From Roseiarcus sp963741845 (GTDB taxonomy: Bacteria > Pseudomonadota > Alphaproteobacteria > Rhizobiales > Beijerinckiaceae): DNA of 64,000 nucleotides. The notes under the pieces were generated by a model. That model was not told the origin of the DNA. It worked only from the letters and a program-made list of their open reading frames with translations, and did not search any database. Location: positions 62,001 through 126,000 of the forward strand of contig CAVUJV010000031.1 in the NCBI GenBank assembly GCA_963741845.1, written 5' to 3'. Positions within the stretch are counted from its first letter, which is position 1. The number at the start of each line of letters is the position of its first letter. Positions 55,282-64,000 of this stretch are shown piece after piece. The position numbers were made by a program, and so were the translations under genes.

Positions 55282-58200
55282 ATGAGCGGTTTCTACAAGG
55301 CGTTCGAGGACAGGTTCCGAGACTCCCAGGAGCTCGATATTAAAAAGGCTCGAGGGATATAGTCCGTTCTTGCGTCTGCTCAACGCTAATTTGCAAAGGC
55401 CAAAGGCTGTCGACCTTGGCTGCGGTCGCTGCGAGTGGCTCGAGATGCTTCGCTCCCTTGACTTTGACGCGGAGGGGGTCGACCTCGACGAAGACATGCT
55501 GGCCGCGGGTCGGGAAAGAGGTTTTTCGGTTCAAAAGCAGGACATCTTACATTATCTCGGCGGCCAGCCGAACGACAGCTTTGATCTTGTCACCGCTTTT
55601 CACGTCATCGAACACGTGCCATTTGAAAAGCTTACCAATGTCGTTGTTGAAGTGTACAGAGTCCTACGTCCAGGTGGTTTGCTGAATTCTGGAAACCTCT
55701 AATCCGGAGAATAACGCGGTAAGGACCACTAATTTCTATCTCGATCGGACGCACCTGCACCCCTTGCCATCGCAACTTCTTCAATTCTGTGTCGAGTTCG
55801 CAGGTTTCGCGAAGGCGACGATCGTTCGATTGAATGAAATGCAGGAGTTGCGAGAAGACCGACAAATTGCGCTCATCGACGTGTTGGAGGGCGTCAGTCC
55901 CGACTACGCCGTGGTCGCCGCGAAGCCGGGAGGAAATTTGGCGGCGCTCGATGCTTTGCTATCCGCGCATCATGGCATGAGCAGACATGAGCTCGCGCAG
56001 CGTTTCGAAGGGCGCCTCCAAGAATTTCCGGCCGCGCTGTCGATGCTTGCCGCTAAATTTGATTTGCTTGATGAGAAGTTGGGTTCGCTTTTTCCTATTG
56101 TCCAGCGGTCAGGTGACCGTGTTCAGCAAATCGAAGATTTGCTAGATGCGAAATCTGATTCACTTTTCCCCGTCGCCCAGCGGTTAAGCGATCGCATTCA
56201 GCAAATAGAAAATCGGCTGGCAAGCTTTGACGCCAGGATTGACGGCCTCTCTCGGTCTCTCGACGACGCATCTGCCGAGGTGGCGCGCGTGCGCGCTGCC
56301 GTCGTTGAGTTCGGCGGGAGAATTGCTCGCGCAGAGGCGTTCGTCGATTATGTCAGCCAACGGAAACTGCTTGAAAGGATGTTTTTCCGGCTGGACCGCC
56401 GGCCGATCAAGCCGTTGCGCCGACTGCTGTTCGATGCGTCCGGTCAGCCGAGACCCTTGTTCAGGGGTGTCGTTCTGCACAAGAACGGAGCTCCGCGCAG
56501 AGCCTTTGCTCGCTGGCTACGAAGCGAGACGCATCGTCCGCTTTCGATTCCTGAGCTCAGCGAAACGGGTGCTGCTGCGCTCGATGAGTTACGATCGTCG
56601 ACTTCGAACGCAAAGCTCGAAGACGTCGTGTCGTTGGGTCAAATGTCTGATGGGCCCTGGTCCGCCTGTTTCGTGCTGGCAATAGTCAGCAGCGATAAAG
56701 CGGCGCTTGACCGAAGCATTCAATCCGTCCTGCGGCAAACTGATCCGACGTGGGAGCTCCTCTTGGTGTCGGAGAAGTCCAATGCCGAGCTCGCTCGCGC
56801 TTGGCTCGATATCGACTGGCGCATCCGTCACATCGAAAGCGATGTTTCTGATCTTCCAAGCATCGCGAAGTTTGCGACGAACGGCTTTCTCGTTTGCCTG
56901 AGGCAAGGCGACACGATTGATGACGACTATATTCTTTTCCTGATTAAACGGACGAAGGAGCTGAGCTCTGACTTCAGCTGTATTAGACCTAGTCTATTTC
57001 GATGAATTCCTATGCGATGAGAACAATGAAGTTGTAAAATCCTTTTATAAGCCGGACTGGTCTCCGGAGCATCTGGAGTCGGTCAACTATATTGGCCGCG
57101 GTTTCGCGGTGCGTAAGTCGCTGCTGCTATCCATGACGCGCCCGCCGCCGAAAGCGTTGGACGCTGCCGACTATGCACTTCTGCTCGACCTTTCGACGCG
57201 AGCGCGGACCATTCTTCATATTGACGAGGCTCTGTACCTTTCTTCCAATCAGCAGCTCGATGTAAACGGCGGCTTCTCGCGCGAATCGCTGCCGGAGGCC
57301 AAGGCCGCTCTCGAGCGCAAGGTGCAAGTGGAAAATCCGCGGGCGGAAGTCAGGTCCGACGAATCGACCGGCGTCTTGGACGCGGTTTGGCCGGTTCCCA
57401 GCGGACCCATTACCCTCGTGATTTTGACCGGCCTCAGCCGCGACGTTCGAGTTCGACGGCGGCAAGACGCCGCTCGTAACCAATTTTGTTCGATCGATTA
57501 TCAAGCATTCGACGTGCAGAAGTTACAAAATTCTTGTCGTCGACGATGGTCAGGCCCCCGACGGTCTGGTCGCTCTTCTCGCCAAGCATGGACACGAGTT
57601 GCATTCGTTCACGCGCAAGGGGGCCTTCTCATTTGCTGAAAAAGCAAATTTTGGCATTAGTCTCGCCGCGGACGGGGTCGTGATTTTGCTGAACGACGAC
57701 ATGGAAGTGATTTCCCCTGATTGGATTGAGAGAATGTCGGGTCTGGCCGCCCGCACCCATATTGGAGCGGTGGGGGCGCTCTTGCTCTATCCGGACGGGA
57801 CGATCCAGCATGCAGGGGTAGTGATCGGCTACCACGGCAGCACCGGTCACATCTTTCACCGTTCTCAGCCGAACGGAAATGAATACGGCCGATTTGCAAC
57901 GGTTCAGAGAAACTATTCGGCAGTAACAGCTGCAGCAATCGCCTTTCGCAAGTCTGTTTTCGACTCTGTGGGCGGGTTCGACACCCGCTTTGTCACCGAC
58001 TACAACGACGTCGACTTTTGCTTGCGCTGCATTAAAGCTGGATATCGGATTGTTCAATCGCCTGCGGCGCGTCTTCGTCACTTTCACAATTCGAGTTACA
58101 AACGCTCAGGCGATGACCCCGAGGAGCGAGCTCTGTTCACGCAGCGCTGGCAGGCGTGGATCGATCGCGACCCTTATTATAGCGAGCATTTCCAAAAGCG

Positions 58201-59956
58201 GCACCACGAGCTTCCCCTCGTCGACGAGGCTTTCCCTCAGCGGACTTTATTCACGCCCGTCGCGACAACTGAGCATTCGACGGAAAGGGAATATCGTGGG
58301 CTCCAGACCCGACTGGAGCGGGAGGCCGATGAGACGCTAGCGAAACTCCGCCTGGTCGAGACTTCTGTCCCGGGTACGCCCGCTCACGACTTGGCGGCTC
58401 AGGTCGGCAGCATCCTTCGGCAAGGATTGTTCGACAAGGATTTCTATCTCAACCTTTATCCCGACGTACGGGCGGCCGGAATGGAGCCGATCCTGCATTA
58501 TGCGCGAAGCGGGGATTTCGAAGGGCGCGCTCCAAATGCGATATTCGATCCTCAGTTTTATCGGCGGCAGTTTCGAGACGAACCGCTCAAGGGTGTTCCC
58601 GCGCTGTATCATTACGCTGCCGCCGGGGAGAGGGCAGGCCTATCGGCCTCGGCTTCGTTCAATCCGAAGCGGTACGTGGCCTCCAACCCCGAGCTTGCGC
58701 CATGGCTCGATCACCCCTTGACCCATTATCTCTGGATCGGTCGATCCCTCGGCCTCGCCGCCCGCCGGAACATCAGGTTGTCGGCTGAACAAAAGGTGGT
58801 CACTCGAATACGGCGCCCGCCAGCGAGGGTGGACGTTAGTCGTCTAAGGCGCGCTGTGAATATAATTGGACCACTTGATCGTTTGTCCGGCCTCGGCGTC
58901 AGCGCACGAGGATATCTCAAGGCGCTCCAAGAATTGAACATTGTTCCGATCGGCGCGCGCATGCAGACGCGGGAATTCGGCATACAAGCGTCCGTTGCCC
59001 GGCGGTCACAATTCCCCGAATTTCTTCCCGACGCCGCTATCAACATCGTCCATATGAACGGCGATGCGTTGCCGATGATGCTGGAGCATGGCGGACGTCA
59101 ACTTTTAGAAAACCGATACAACGTCGGTGTCTGGTACTGGGAACTGGGGACACTGCGGCCGGAGTGGACACAGTTCATCAGGTACTTCCACGAGTTCTGG
59201 GCGCCTACTATTTTCATCCAAAGAGCGATTGCAAGCTCAACCAACTTGCCGGTGCGGCTTGTGGCTCCATATCTGCCATATCTCAAGCAAATGGGCTTGA
59301 ACGGTCAAACGGGAGGCGAGCCTCATTTTGTCTACTGCTTTGACGCCAACAGCGTCCTCGAGAGAAAGAATCCCAGCGCACTGCTTGATGCGTTTCAAAT
59401 GGCCTTTCCCGGGGCGAACCCCCAGGCGAAAGCACGACTGACCTTTAAAATAACATATCCAAATCGATCCATTCCCGAGGTTGAGCGGCTCTATGCGGCG
59501 CGGGACGCTGACCCTCGAATTGAGATCGTCGACAGGAATCTCTCTGACGAAGCCCTGCACGGACTGATTGCCTCAGCGACTGCCTATGTGTCGCCGCATC
59601 GCTCCGAAGGACTGGGCCTGACGGTGATCGAGGCGATGGCGTCTGGGACGCCTGTGATTGCGACCCCTTATGGCGGCGTGGAACAGTTTGTCACGGCGCA
59701 CGCCGCGTACCCTATCGACTGCCAACTGGTTGAACTGAAAGACGATTATCCTCCATATCCGCGCGGTTTTGTCTGGGCGGATCCCGAGGTCGCGTCGCTC
59801 GCCTTCCAACTGCGCGAAGTGGCGGATAATCAGGAAGAGCGGCGAGTCAGGGCTCGGGTGGCCAGGGCTAACGTAATCGCCGCATTTGCGTCCGAAGAAT
59901 TGCTCCAAAAACACCGAGCTGAGCTCGAACGGATCTGCACGAACGTCTTCGACTAG
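55282..59956 (+). CDS. Giant multidomain methyltransferase-glycosyltransferase, four frameshifts
   Basis: Five frames join, each break needing one extra base removed (A-run near 55343, then near 55685, 56990, 57445), into about 1,556 residues. Order: class I methyltransferase (about 1-200; KAVDLGCGRCEWLEMLRSLD, FHVIEHVPFEKL); coiled coil with repeats (about 240-370; QRSGDRVQQIEDLLDAKSDS); a GT2-like part (about 455-655); a second GT2 domain (about 715-960; VVDDGQAPDGL, ILLNDDMEVISPDWIERM, VTAAAIAFRKSVFDSVGGFD, RFVTDYNDVDFCLRC); FYLNLYPDVRAAGMEPILHY repeats (about 1040-1170); and a GT4 domain (about 1190-1550; YCFDANSVLERKNPSALLDA, VSPHRSEGLGLTVIEAMASG). It probably builds and methylates a surface glycan. 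If the shifts are real it would be several shorter proteins. Confidence 0.8.
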
Positions 59957-60069
59957 GAATTGGCCACATCCTGTGCCAGCCGAGCGCCGATACGCCTTCG
60001 ACTTTCTTGAATAGGCGGATATGAACTACGACGACAGACTAAAACGGATAAAAGAACGGCGACGAGATA

Positions 60070-60267
60070 ACCGCGACACTAGACCGTCGGGTGCGCAAGC
60101 GGTACTGGGGTCAGGATCTGTGGGCCACGGGCTACTGCGTGGTAAGTAGCGGCAACGTAACGGACGAGATGTGGATCGAATACATCAAGAACCAGGCTCC
60201 GCCCGAGCCCGACGACAACTTCATTCCGCTGCTCTCTCCCGGACACCCCGCGGATGTTGTAAGGTGA
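60070..60267 (+). mobile_element. IS200/IS605-like transposase C-terminal remnant
   Basis: In frame before a TGA at 60265, RRVRKRYWGQDLWATGYCVV then SSGNVTDEMWIEYIKNQAPP and EPDDNF is the C-terminal end of an IS200/IS605-family TnpA (HLWARGY...SGNVTDE...YI..Q pattern). The N-terminal part with the HUH and catalytic Tyr is not found upstream. Only this piece remains, at the junction between the giant gene and the methyltransferase/GtrB genes. Element ends were not identified. Confidence 0.8.
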
Positions 60268-60415
60268 GCGAAGGGCGGCCTAGCCTCCCGTCAGCCAAGG
60301 CGGATCAGCGGCACACCCGGAGAATGCAACTCAGAATGATGGGTCAGGACATACACCTCCCGGCGGCCGCAAGCATCGCCGGCCACTGCACGCTCGGCCT
60401 GTCGGTGCAGTCCGC

Positions 60416-61132
60416 ATGGACCTGAAGGAAGGATCTCTGCTCGGCGACAGCGTGGCATCGCACTGGTATTACAAGGCCAAGGTCGCCGCGCTGTTGACCC
60501 TGATTGGCCGGGAGCGGGCCGACAACGTGCTCGACATAGGCGCCGGTACCGGATTTTTCGCGCGCCAACTGCTGTCGCGAACGCAATGTCGTTCGGCCAC
60601 TTGCCTCGATCCCGGTTACGAGAGCGAGACGGAGGAACTGGTCGCCGGCAAGCCAATCCGTTTTCGCCGCGCCGGGAGGTCTTATGCGGCGGATCTGGTG
60701 CTGCTGATGGACGTGCTCGAACATGTCCCCGACGACGTGGCGCTGCTGCGTCCCTATGTCGCTGACGCCGCGCCGGGCACACGGTTCATCGTCACAGTCC
60801 CCGCCTTCAATTGGCTGTGGAGCGAGCACGACGTATTCCTGGAACACTATCGCCGCTACACTCTTGGCAGCATCATGGCGGTCTGCCAGGCGGCGGAGCT
60901 TGAGATCGAAACGAGTTGCTATTTTTATGCGACCGTGCTTCCCTTGGCGGTGCTGCAACGCCTGCTCAGCCGACTGCGGCGGCCGACCGGCGCGTCGGCC
61001 CGTTCGCAGATGCGCACGCACGGCCTGTTGGTGAACAGGCTGCTATGGCTTGCTTGCCGCACCGAATTGTCCTGGTTCAGCGCCAACCGCATTGGTGGCC
61101 TCACGGCCTTCGTCGCCGCGCGAAAGCGATGA
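60416..61132 (+). CDS. Class I SAM-dependent methyltransferase
   Basis: A 238-residue protein. SAM motif I is DNVLDIGAGTGFFARQLLSR, motif II acid CLDPGY, and motif IV is ADLVLLMDVLEHVPDDVALL. The central NWLWSEHDVFLEHYRRYTLG is the hallmark of a group of methyltransferases that accompany polyprenol-linked glycosyltransferases in lipid/glycan clusters. The C-terminus is hydrophobic (VLPLAVLQRLLSRLRR, LLWLACRTELSWF) and may touch the membrane. The start codon of the GT2 gene overlaps its stop (ATGA). Confidence 0.88.
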   Translation: MDLKEGSLLGDSVASHWYYKAKVAALLTLIGRERADNVLDIGAGTGFFARQLLSRTQCRSATCLDPGYESETEELVAGKPIRFRRAGRSYAADLVLLMDVLEHVPDDVALLRPYVADAAPGTRFIVTVPAFNWLWSEHDVFLEHYRRYTLGSIMAVCQAAELEIETSCYFYATVLPLAVLQRLLSRLRRPTGASARSQMRTHGLLVNRLLWLACRTELSWFSANRIGGLTAFVAARKR

Positions 61133-62261
61133 CACCTGATGCGACGGCGACCGTGCAGGCACGCAGCGGCATGTTGGAGCCGGTCTCCATCGTCGCGCCG
61201 GTGTACAACGAAGCGTCGGTCATCGCCGAGTTCCATCGCCGTCTCGCGGCGGTCATGCGCGGTCTGGGCGTCATGTGGGAGGTTCTCTATGTCAACGACG
61301 GCAGCACCGATACCTCGCTCGCCACGTTGTTGGCCCTCGCACGAGAGGATCCGAACGTCACCGTGGTCAACCTGTCGCGGAACTTCGGCAAGGAGGTCGC
61401 GACAACCGCCGGCCTCGACCACGCGCGTGGCGGCGTCATCGTTGTTATCGACAGCGACTTGCAGGACCCCCCGGAAGTGATTCCGCAACTGGTCGATGCG
61501 TGGCGGGAAGGCTACGATGTCGCGTTTGCGCAGCGTAGGTCGCGGGCCGGCGAAACATGGCTGAAGAACACGACGGCTAAGCTGTTCTATCGGGCGATGG
61601 GCAGGATGGCGCAGGTCAATCTGCCGCGGGATACCGGCGACTTCCGGCTAATGAGCCGTCGCGTCGTCGATGCTGTGCTAACCATGCGCGAGCATCACCG
61701 CTTCATGAAGGGCCTGTTCGCCTGGGTTGGCTTTCTTGGAAGGCGGTGCTGTACGATCGCCAGCCCCGCCATTCCGGCACTACAAAGTGGAATTACTGGA
61801 AGCTACTCGAACTAGCCGTCGAAGCGGTCACCAGCTTCAGCCTGTTTCCGCTGAAGCTCGCCACCGCCGCCGGGATCGTCACGGCGCTGCTCGCGGTGAT
61901 CTACTCGGTGTTCATCTTGATATACACGCTGGTGTCCGGCATCGACGCGCCCGGTTACCCGAGCCTGATGATTGTGGTTCTGCTGTTGGGGAGCGTGCAA
62001 CTGATCACGCTCGGTGTGCTTGGCGAGTATCTCGGCCGTGTGCTCAATGAGTCCAAGCAACGGCCATTGTATTTTGTCGAACGTGTTGTCGGCGGAACAG
62101 GTCTCGCCGACCGGCCGGCGGCAGAGCACACGCCATCCGAGTCTCGTTGTGCGGGGCCGCACACCCGTCGCCAGTCATGGTCTCCACCTTCACAGGTGTC
62201 GTCCCCCCGGCCCCATTGCGGTGATCAACCAAGCGCTGGTGCTCCGCCACGCCCCGAATAG
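61129..62261 (+). CDS. GtrB/ArnC-like polyprenyl-phosphate glycosyltransferase, one base missing
   Basis: The first part (ATG 61129) has VSIVAPVYNEASVIAEFHRR, the DxD-type area VIVVIDSDLQDPPEVIPQLV, and the loop GDFRLMSRRVVDAVL. The second frame supplies the rest: VLYDRQPRHSGTTKWNYWKL and two C-terminal TM helices (LATAAGIVTALLAVIYSVFI and LMIVVLLLGSVQLITLGVLG) ending in GEYLGRVLNESKQRPLYFVE. A missing C near 61737 (GFPWKAVLYDR) joins them. The family has about 320-340 residues; the further extension of about 45 residues to 62261 is probably read past the true end. It moves a sugar from a nucleotide donor to polyprenyl phosphate. Confidence 0.87.
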
Positions 62262-62459
62262 GCACGCGCGGCTGCCGAACCGGCGCTGTAGCGGCGGCTG
62301 GGACCTGGTGCGGCCGGTGCACATGCAGAACTCGGTCTGCGACCGGCACGCCCTGGCCGGAGACAAAGGGCACATTCGGCGGTCTTCGCGAGCACTGGTT
62401 CATTGCTGACGGGTGCAGGGGCACGGCTTTCGATCGACCAACAACACAGATACTGAGCC

Positions 62460-64000
62460 TCACAACGGTTGCAGCGAGATCAATACCGACAGAACGCGTG
62501 AATTGCCATTGCGGAGCACCGCGTCCGGAATGAATGTAGGGCTTGCTTCGGCTGACACGTCTGCATTCATTGGCAGGTTGATCGAAATAATTCCCGTCGA
62601 GTCGACTGTGAAGTTGGAGATATTCCCGTTTATAGAAACACGAAATCCTGGCTATCTCCGCATTGCTATATAGACGATATCCTTTAACCAGCAGGCGTGC
62701 CGCCTGATTGTGCGTGGAAATTATGATGCGCCGCCCCATCCAGTTCCATTCGGCCGTCGTGCCCCAATAGTGCTCCTCGCACATCTGTGTATTGCAGCTC
62801 GCGCGCGTCCGGCACTTGGAATATGCGGACCCCACCCATACTGTTGCTTGGCCAGCGGAGTGCTTCCAAGCCAGCCAGAATGTCCGGTGGCGCGCCGGGG
62901 CCTGCTAGCACGTGTGAGACGTGATGCACGGCGGCGAACGCGGTGATGTCGTTGCGAAATGTCGTAGTTAGCGTGCCAGCACGGAGGGCTTGTATTGCCG
63001 CACCGTCGGGCGCGAAGGCGATTGGCGTTAATCCAAAATACCCACCTGTTTGGGTGAAATACATACCAGAACTCGACCTGCCAGATCAGGCCAGCGCCGG
63101 TTTCGCCAAACGGTAGAATGATGACGTTCTCCCCGGCGGGGAATGCGCTGGCGATTTGTCGCGACGTGAAGAAAGGGACGACCGGCAAGCGGGTCCAGGG
63201 AATATGGCTTGGCAGCAGGAAGAGGCACCCGATCGCGGCAAGCGTATAGCGTGACGCCTGCATCAGCCCAGAGCGCGGCTCCGCGAGCCACAACGCTATC
63301 GCTACCGCAGCGACCAGAAAGACAAACAAGGTGAACCGGGCAGGCAATGCATGCCGAATGACGGGGACATTCTGAATGGCACGCCATGGAAGCCAGACAT
63401 GGGTGTTGACCCCATCAATCCACAAGGATGGACCGAGGCTGCAGATTACGAACAGAAAAAAGAGAATTGCGAGCGGCGCTCGGTGACGACTTAAAGTGCG
63501 AAAGCTGCCTGCCAGCGCCATAATGAGCGGTAGCCCGAGATACCCACTGCTCTCGAAGAAGTTACCCGTAAAGCGACTCGCGATGCTGGCGAACACGCTG
63601 CTGCCGAGCCGGGTGACCGGCGTGGGTATGAGGAAATTTACCAAGTCGGTAGAATATTGCTCCGGAGGATTGATGACGTCCGGCAGGCTGTGCGCGCCAA
63701 CGACGACATAATACAGAAACGGTGAGGCGATCACGGCAGCCAGCATCGCTGCTATGCTGCTCTCCCACGCCAGATGCCAGAAGCCGCGACGGTCCGCAGC
63801 TTTGGCACACGCGAAGAAGATCAGCCAAGTCATCGCACCAAAGACGAAGGAAGTGGCGAAGATCTCTGTCGATAAGCCCATTTGCGCTAGCAATAGGACC
63901 GTAACTATCGCTACGAAGGGCTTTCCAGTCAATCCGCAACGCAGCCGCGCAAGCGCGGCCCATATGAGCAAGGGCGGCACAAGAACCAGATCTAAATTCA
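62460..64000 (-). CDS. GT-C-like polytopic membrane protein, start beyond the window, three frameshifts
   Basis: The frame enters from base 64000. About eight or nine TM helices come first (VAIVTVLLLAQMGLSTEIFA, FFLFVICSLGPSLWIDGVNT, RFTLFVFLVAAVAIALWLAE), with VINPPEQYSTDLVNFLIPTP in a periplasmic loop. A soluble C-terminal domain follows: PFFTSRQIASAFPAGENVII, GYFGLTPIAFAPDGAAIQAL, RRIIISTHNQAARLLVKGYR, and ends FIPDAVLRNGNSRVLSVLIS. Breaks near 63055, 62775 and 62645 each fit one extra base. The layout (membrane half, then soluble domain) is that of GT-C or YfhO/DUF-type polymer proteins; the exact family is uncertain. Confidence 0.65.

Overview
The window reads as GC-rich chromosomal DNA from an alphaproteobacterium, most likely of the order Hyphomicrobiales (Rhizobiales). 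The support is the mutY / DUF721 neighbourhood, complete urtABCDE urea-uptake genes behind a sigma-54 promoter, a full-length 5-oxoprolinase/hydantoinase protein, a MarR-GNAT fusion, and three secreted proteins with a PE(P/A)STW C-terminal sorting signal. This assignment is an inference from gene content; no rRNA is present. The reading frames are broken at about two dozen places by what look like single extra bases, and about five by a missing base. Many hit genes that are otherwise complete, and one hits a tRNA, so I treat most of them as probable sequence errors. Genes carrying them are given as one unit.

Layout. 0-4 kb: housekeeping genes (DUF1624 membrane protein, dapF, DUF721, mutY, HAD nucleotidase). 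4-10.3 kb: exopolysaccharide-type genes (broken beta-helix protein, flippase, chain-length regulator, EpsD-like isomerase lipoprotein). 10.7-16.5 kb: urtABCDE. 17-20.2 kb: a polar amino acid ABC transporter on the minus strand. 20.3-24.4 kb: GAF-adenylate cyclase, zinc alcohol dehydrogenase, omega-aminotransferase. 25-27.8 kb: two PE(P/A)STW proteins, each with a strong terminator, and a Crp/Fnr regulator. 28-40 kb: metabolic and stress genes (oxoprolinase, aldo/keto reductase, DUF427, acyl-CoA ligase, SDR, HAD dehalogenase, a PDZ/multi-TM/GAF protein, an SH3-like protein, a MarR-GNAT fusion with a perfect operator palindrome at its start). 40-44 kb: a third PE(P/A)STW protein, a Gly/His/Phe-rich protein, a small membrane protein, an SDR and tRNA-Thr(CGT).

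44.3-47.3 kb is an accessory island beside the tRNA. It holds a strong sigma-70-type promoter with a terminator about 100 nt downstream (possible small RNA or leader), small hypothetical proteins, a DUF3768 protein and a tyrosine recombinase. 47.3-64 kb is a surface-polysaccharide locus: glycosyltransferases, three methyltransferases, gmd and rmd for a GDP-6-deoxyhexose, a sulfotransferase remnant, a giant methyltransferase-glycosyltransferase polypeptide of about 1,550 residues, an IS200/IS605-like remnant, a GtrB-like glycosyltransferase and a GT-C-like membrane protein that runs off the end.

How the genes fit together. The flippase, chain-length and EpsD-like genes, the three sorting-signal proteins and the 47-64 kb cluster all point to envelope and extracellular polymer building. 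No exosortase gene lies in the window. The urt and amino acid transporters supply nitrogen, and urt is probably controlled by sigma-54. No CRISPR array, rRNA, replication origin or intact insertion sequence was seen.
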